From Methylacidiphilales bacterium (GTDB lineage: Bacteria > Verrucomicrobiota > Verrucomicrobiia > Methylacidiphilales > UBA1321), in assembly GCA_026225555.1 (NCBI GenBank), contig JAMFSY010000151.1, positions 62,001 to 126,000 of the forward strand: 64,000 nt of DNA, read 5' to 3'. Below the pieces are notes generated by a model. The model was not told the origin of the DNA. It was given only the letters and a program-made list of their open reading frames with translations, and searched no databases. The stretch's first letter is position 1, and the number at the start of each line of letters is the position of its first letter. The position numbers were made by a program, and so were the translations under genes. Below are positions 59,035-64,000 of this stretch, in pieces.

Positions 59035-59610
59035 CTAACTGTTTTTGCTGGCACTTTTGCTGACAGCCCCAGAAGACGCTTCCTTTATGGCGAACAGTTC
59101 CCGTAAAAAACTGGCCATTTTAATCTCCTCAGATCTTCCGAGCCATTTGCCAAATTTTACTATGGCGATTCCCATCACCAACATAAAAACGGGCAGGAAA
59201 ATTCCTAAAAGAGGATTGCCGTTCTTACCGTGATCGTTGTGTCCCGTGATAAGCTGGTTCAAACCGGTTAAGATTGAAACCCCAACCCCGAGGAGCACTC
59301 CTCCAAACCAAACACCCATAAAAGCAAAGACAATAGGGTGCATTCGGAATTCACCATCAATTTCAGTGCCATTATCCATCTGCCGCAACTTACCGTAAAG
59401 AAGGGGACCGAAGGCATTTCCATAGAATCTCTTTTGCCGAAGCGTAAATTTGTCTTTGTTCAATTTGCAAATAATTGTGCCAGAAGCACTGAACATGGTT
59501 CCGAAAAGAGTGTCCTCGATTGTCGCACTTTTTAGGGCACTAACGCATTCTTCCACACCAAGGGGACTTTGAATTTTGATGACCGCAGATTTTTTGAATA
59601 TTGGTATCAC
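59035..59610 (-). CDS. Membrane hypothetical protein in an AT-richer island
   Basis: 191-aa ORF with two TM segments; DGEFRMHPIVFAFMGVWFGGVLLGVGVSIL. Confidence 0.65.
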   Translation of the reverse strand: MIPIFKKSAVIKIQSPLGVEECVSALKSATIEDTLFGTMFSASGTIICKLNKDKFTLRQKRFYGNAFGPLLYGKLRQMDNGTEIDGEFRMHPIVFAFMGVWFGGVLLGVGVSILTGLNQLITGHNDHGKNGNPLLGIFLPVFMLVMGIAIVKFGKWLGRSEEIKMASFLRELFAIKEASSGAVSKSASKNS

Positions 59611-59814
59611 GAAAAGATGCTATTGGGGGATGGGCACCAAATTGCCGGAGCGTGAGGGCGGAACCCTCCTAGATGTGAAGCTCAGAGCCACTTCTATCGC
59701 CTAAAATTGCTGGAGTCACAAGAAGACTTATGGCAAGCGGTCAACGTCCGACACTCTAAAAGCAATCTTTTGGATTTTATCTCGAAGCCTCTGAATTGAG
59801 GGTGTCCGAGATAA

Positions 59815-59854
59815 CCAAAACGGAGGAGAGAAGAAGAGCTCTCACAACTCCGTT
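59815..59854 (-). terminator. Probable purF terminator
   Basis: Minus strand ACGGAG ... CTCCGTTTTGG with inner GAGAG/CTCTC complementarity. Confidence 0.45.
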
Positions 59855-59937
59855 CTTCGGTCGAAAGGCACCACCGCGCGGCGCGCGGCGGCTACCGACT
59901 GCACGCACCAGCGTGCGGCAGATGATCCAACCCGCCG

Positions 59938-61440
59938 TTAAATCTTGCCGTTGAACAACCGTGGCGAGGCTTCCTCCGCGAAGACGAGCGAATCGGCGCG
60001 GTCGCGACGGCGTTCGAAGACGAGCTTGTCGAGTTCCGGATTCACGGCCACCGGATATTTCTCGTTGAAGCAGGCCATGCAGAAGCTGTTCTCCGGTTTC
60101 TTCGTCGCCCGCACCATGCCGGCTTCGTCGAGATAGCCGAGGGAATCGGCCTGGAGATATTTCGTGATTTCCTCGTGGGAATAAAGGTTGGCGATCAAGT
60201 CCTTGGGATCGGGAAAATCGATGCCGTAATGACACGGGTGCTTATGCGGAGGACAGCTGATGCGGATATGCACTTCCTTCGCGCCCGCGTTGCGCAGATT
60301 CATGACGCGCGCACGCGCCGTGGTGCCGCGCACGATGGAGTCATCGACCACGACCACGCGCTTGCCCGCGACCCGTTCCTTGATGATGTTCAGCTTCACC
60401 TTCACGCCAAATTCGCGCGCGAGTTGCGAGGGATTCAGAAAGGTGCGCCCCACATAGTGATTGCGCACAAAGGCGTGGTCGTAGGGAATGCCCGATTCCT
60501 CGCTATACCCGAGCGCGGCGTAGTTGCCGGAGTCGGGCACGGGAATGACCAGATCGGCCTCCACGGGATGAAGCCGTGCCAGTTCGCGGCCCATGTTGGT
60601 GCGCACGGCGCTGACGTTCATGCCCTCGAGCGTGCTGTCGGGCCGCGCGAAATAGACGTACTCGAAAATACAGAAGCCGAGCTTTTCCTTCGAGACGAAC
60701 GGCTTGATGGAACGCAGCCCCTTGTCGTCGATGACCACGATCTCACCCGGTTCCACATCGCGGACGAACCTGGCCCCCGGAATGATATCGAAGGCGCAGC
60801 TTTCGCTGGAAAGCAGCCACGCGTCGCCGACCTTGCCGATACAGAGCGGACGAAAGCCGAGCGAGTCGCGCACGCCGATGACCTCGCGCTCACTCAGGAG
60901 GACGAGGGAGAACGCGCCCTTCACCTTGCACAGCGCCTGCACGAGGCTGCTGTCGCCAAGGCTGTTCGAGGGCTTGGCCATGAGATGGAGAATGACCTCG
61001 CTATCGACCGTGGTCTTGAAGATGGAACCCTGCTCCTCCAATTCGGCCCGGAGGACATGGGCGTTGACCAGGTTGCCGTTATGGCCGACCGCGATCTGGC
61101 CGCGCGAACAATCAGCGACGATCGGCTGCGCGTTTTCAAGCGTGCTGGAGCCCGTGGTCGAATAGCGGACGTGGCCGATGGCCCTCGTGCCGGGCAGCTT
61201 GGCCAGTTGATGCTCGTTGAAAATCTGCGAGACCAGGCCCATGCCATGGTGGCTTTTGAAGTTACGCTCGTGGTCGTTGGCGACGACGATGCCGGCGCTC
61301 TCCTGCCCGCGGTGTTGCAGCGCGTAGAGTCCAAAAAACGTTATCTCGGCTGCGTTCGGGTGTCCAAAGACGGCAAAAACGCCACATTCGTCCTTGGGCC
61401 GATGTTGAAGAACGGCGTCTGCCGCAAATGAATGATTCAT
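59938..61440 (-). CDS. purF: Amidophosphoribosyltransferase
   Basis: DECGVFAVFGHPNAAEITFFGLYALQHRGQESAGI; VVVVDDSIVRGTT; CPPHKHPCHYGIDFP. Confidence 0.97.
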   Translation of the reverse strand: MNHSFAADAVLQHRPKDECGVFAVFGHPNAAEITFFGLYALQHRGQESAGIVVANDHERNFKSHHGMGLVSQIFNEHQLAKLPGTRAIGHVRYSTTGSSTLENAQPIVADCSRGQIAVGHNGNLVNAHVLRAELEEQGSIFKTTVDSEVILHLMAKPSNSLGDSSLVQALCKVKGAFSLVLLSEREVIGVRDSLGFRPLCIGKVGDAWLLSSESCAFDIIPGARFVRDVEPGEIVVIDDKGLRSIKPFVSKEKLGFCIFEYVYFARPDSTLEGMNVSAVRTNMGRELARLHPVEADLVIPVPDSGNYAALGYSEESGIPYDHAFVRNHYVGRTFLNPSQLAREFGVKVKLNIIKERVAGKRVVVVDDSIVRGTTARARVMNLRNAGAKEVHIRISCPPHKHPCHYGIDFPDPKDLIANLYSHEEITKYLQADSLGYLDEAGMVRATKKPENSFCMACFNEKYPVAVNPELDKLVFERRRDRADSLVFAEEASPRLFNGKI

Positions 61441-61681
61441 GCCCTACGTAACTTATACATCATCCCGCCCGAAGGGAAAAGAGATTCGCCCCATTTCAAC
61501 GTTTTTGTAAAAATCAGATGACGATTCTGTTTTCGTAAGGAAGGTGCGGACAACTTGTTGGCGGTTACGCGCCCGCCACAAAGAAACGCCTTAAAGTTTC
61601 CCTCTTCCCTTAACCAATAAAAATTCCTTCCCCATTCTGGAGCTCGACAAGCTTGCCTTCCCTGCTTTAAGAGACCATCGA

Positions 61682-62590
61682 GTGAAACCCGAGCTCATCC
61701 TTTCCCTGCCCGCCCGTCCGGTGCCCTATGCCGTGCTGGGCAAGCCGGTCGGCCATTCGCTTTCCCCCGCAATGCAGCAGTCCGCCTTCGATGCCTGCGG
61801 GCTGGAGGCCCGTTATTTCCGCGTGGAAGTGGACGAGGCGGGGCTCGAGCGCGCCGTGCAGCATCTCCGTGATGTGCCCTTCGGCGGCTGGAACTGCACC
61901 GTGCCGAACAAAGTCCGCATGATGGAACTTTGCGACCAACTCGGCGAATCGGCCCGGCAACTGCATGCGGTCAACACCGTGGTCAACGAAAACGGCGTGC
62001 TAATCGGCCACAATACCGATGGCATCGGCTGGATGCGCGCCCTCCGCGAGGCCTTTGACCAGGGACCGGAGAATCTCCGCATCCTCCTGCTCGGCGCGGG
62101 TGGCGCGGGCCGGGGCATTGCCACACAGGCTCTGCTTGAGAAATGCCCGGAGCTGGTCATCGCGAATCGCAACATCGTACGCGCGGAGGAACTCCGCGGA
62201 CAATTGCAGTCGCAATTCTCCGACGGCCCCCTGGCCCGCACTCTGAAGAATCTCCGCGTGATTCCCTGGACCGAGGCGGAACTCGAGGCCGCGCTGCGGG
62301 AATGCGATCTGGTCATCAACGCCACGGCGGCCGGACTCGATCCCAGCGTGCCAGCAATTTTGCCCGCCCGGATGATCCCGCCCAGCGTGATGGTTTTCGA
62401 CACCGTCTACGGAGCGGGCTGCGCCAAACTCCGCCAGGAAGTCGAAGCGACGGGAGCGCGTTGGACCGACGGGCTCGGCATGCTTTTGCATCAGGGCGCG
62501 GCCGCTTTTTCGCTTTGGACCCAGCGCGAGGCACCCCTGGAAATCATGCGCCGGGCGCTGGCCAGCGCATTTTCCGCTTCGCGTGCATGA
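61682..62590 (+). CDS. aroE: Shikimate dehydrogenase
   Basis: YAVLGKPVGHSLSPAMQQSAF, WNCTVPNKVRMMEL, NTDGIGWMRAL, LLLGAGGAGRGIATQ; GTG start. Confidence 0.94.
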   Translation: MKPELILSLPARPVPYAVLGKPVGHSLSPAMQQSAFDACGLEARYFRVEVDEAGLERAVQHLRDVPFGGWNCTVPNKVRMMELCDQLGESARQLHAVNTVVNENGVLIGHNTDGIGWMRALREAFDQGPENLRILLLGAGGAGRGIATQALLEKCPELVIANRNIVRAEELRGQLQSQFSDGPLARTLKNLRVIPWTEAELEAALRECDLVINATAAGLDPSVPAILPARMIPPSVMVFDTVYGAGCAKLRQEVEATGARWTDGLGMLLHQGAAAFSLWTQREAPLEIMRRALASAFSASRA

Positions 62591-62618
62591 AAGTTTAGGC
62601 ATCTTCAAGTCTCTACCC

Positions 62619-63488
62619 ATGGATCCCCTCGCATTGCATCGTCTCGTTGAAGCCATTGGCGCCTTCGTCGTGGGAGCCTGTATCGGCTCCTTTCTCAATG
62701 TCTGCGTTTATCGCATTCCGCTGAACCGCTCCGTCGTCTCACCCGGATCGCACTGCGCCGCGTGCGGTGCGCCCATCCCCTGGTACAACAATCTTCCCAT
62801 CATCAGCTGGCTCGTGCTGCGCGGTCGCGCCGCCTGCTGCGGCACGCGGATCGATGCCCGCTACTGTCTGGTGGAACTCGGCGTGGCGTTGCTTTTCCTC
62901 GCGATCTGGCTGCATTACCCGCCACTCGAGGCCGTGATCTACTCCATCATGGTCAGCGGCCTGACCGCTGCGTGTCTGATCGATCTGGATCACTTCATCA
63001 TCCCCGACCGTTTCACCCTTGGCGGTTGCGTGGCGGGCATCATCGCCTGCACCATCGATCCCCATTTGATGGGCCAGGACACGGCGTTGCACGGCTTTTC
63101 CTGGAGCCTCGCCAGCGCGGTCATTGGCGCGCTTACCCTGCTCGCGGTCGCGTGGCTCGGCACGATCCTCTTCAAGAAGGAGGCGATGGGCATGGGCGAC
63201 GTGAAGTTTCTCGCCGCGATCTGCTCCTTCTTTGGCGCATCGTCCATCGCGTGGATTCTTCCCCTTTCCTCTCTCATCGGATCGATCCTGGGCCTGATCC
63301 TCATTTTCTGGCAGCGCGGCGCCTGGGGCACGCGGATTCCCTACGGCCCCTTTCTCGGGTTGGCCGCCGTCCTGTGGCTCTTTGGCGGCGCGGAATTCAT
63401 GAGTGCCTACTGGCAGCATGTCGGACATTTGTGGAACCTGTCCAACTCCCCGATGATCGACCAGCGGATGATCGTGCCGGGGCATTGA
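62619..63488 (+). CDS. pilD: Prepilin peptidase (type IV leader peptidase)
   Basis: GACIGSFLNVCVYRIP, CAACGAPIPWYNNLPIISWLVLRGRAACCGTRIDARYCLVELGV, GMGDVKFLAAICSFFG. Confidence 0.95.
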   Translation: MDPLALHRLVEAIGAFVVGACIGSFLNVCVYRIPLNRSVVSPGSHCAACGAPIPWYNNLPIISWLVLRGRAACCGTRIDARYCLVELGVALLFLAIWLHYPPLEAVIYSIMVSGLTAACLIDLDHFIIPDRFTLGGCVAGIIACTIDPHLMGQDTALHGFSWSLASAVIGALTLLAVAWLGTILFKKEAMGMGDVKFLAAICSFFGASSIAWILPLSSLIGSILGLILIFWQRGAWGTRIPYGPFLGLAAVLWLFGGAEFMSAYWQHVGHLWNLSNSPMIDQRMIVPGH

Positions 63489-63577
63489 TCTCTTCCACGG
63501 AATGCGAAGGATTCGCGTTCCCATCTTTTCAGTCCAAAAACCCTTGCGCTTTCCGTCCGCAGGTTAGAACGTAAGAC

Positions 63578-64000
63578 GTGCTCCCCTATCGGTATTCCCT
63601 GCCATTGCTTGCCTTCCTGCTCGCCCTGCTCGCGGGCGGGTTGGGCTACTTCTATTGGCAGGACCACCGGCCCAAGGAAACCGTCTACGATCCGATGATC
63701 ATCCAGGTCGCGCATGAATCCGGCGTCGATCCCTTCCTCATCCGCGCGCTCATCTGGCGCGAGAGCCGTTTCAACCCCTCCATCTACGGCCTCGCCCAGG
63801 AACACGGCCTGATGCAGGTCACCCCCGCCGTTGGCGAGGAGTGGGCGAAGGCCAACAAGATTCCCGACTTCAAGCCAGACGACCTGTTCGATCCGCTGAC
63901 CAACATCCGCGTAGGCACCTGGTATCTCAGCCACGCCATCAAGCGCTGGAGCCAGACGGACGACCCGGTGACCTTCGCACTGGCGGAATACAACGCGGGC
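63578..64000 (+). CDS. Lytic transglycosylase (SLT domain), runs off window end
   Basis: GTG start; AHESGVDPFLIRALIWRESRFNPSIYGLAQEHGLMQVTPAVGEEWA...NIRVGTWYLSHAIKRW. Confidence 0.9.
   Translation, partial: MLPYRYSLPLLAFLLALLAGGLGYFYWQDHRPKETVYDPMIIQVAHESGVDPFLIRALIWRESRFNPSIYGLAQEHGLMQVTPAVGEEWAKANKIPDFKPDDLFDPLTNIRVGTWYLSHAIKRWSQTDDPVTFALAEYNAG

Noticed and set aside
60175-61431. 418-aa ORF antisense to purF
   Set aside because: purF motifs clear on the minus strand

Overview
The window is a gene-dense, GC-rich bacterial chromosomal segment. Gene content and style suggest Verrucomicrobiota, but this is an inference. It carries mostly housekeeping genes: 5' part of tuf with tRNA-Thr(GGT), ppk2, ppdK, an rpoD-like sigma factor with apt, tig-clpP-clpX, gcvT-gcvH, nadB, holB-tmk, purF, aroE-pilD, two pilT-like ATPases, rhamnose isomerase, aspartate aminotransferase and a lytic transglycosylase. 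It also holds a large set of TPR, signalling and envelope proteins. No rRNA, CRISPR array, prophage or transposase was seen. The most striking non-coding signal is a set of dispersed, nested palindromic elements. One family has a GTCATCCTGAGCTTGTCGAAGGATCAGTT core, another has GGTAGGGACGCGAG..CTCGCGTCC, and there is one smaller hairpin. They sit at gene 3' ends, several of them between convergent genes, and their ends repeatedly supply the TAG stop codon of the neighbouring gene. Other points of interest: a tandem nucleoside diphosphate kinase whose first domain lacks the catalytic His; a REC-kinase whose H-box His is Tyr; a GYF/Pro-rich/TPR membrane protein; Lys-rich N-terminal extensions on PPDK and PPK2; an unlisted 47-aa membrane sORF; and a palindromic leader upstream of tRNA-Thr/tuf. 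Many very long ORFs antisense to real genes are GC-skew artefacts. All assignments are from reading the sequence; no database search was run.
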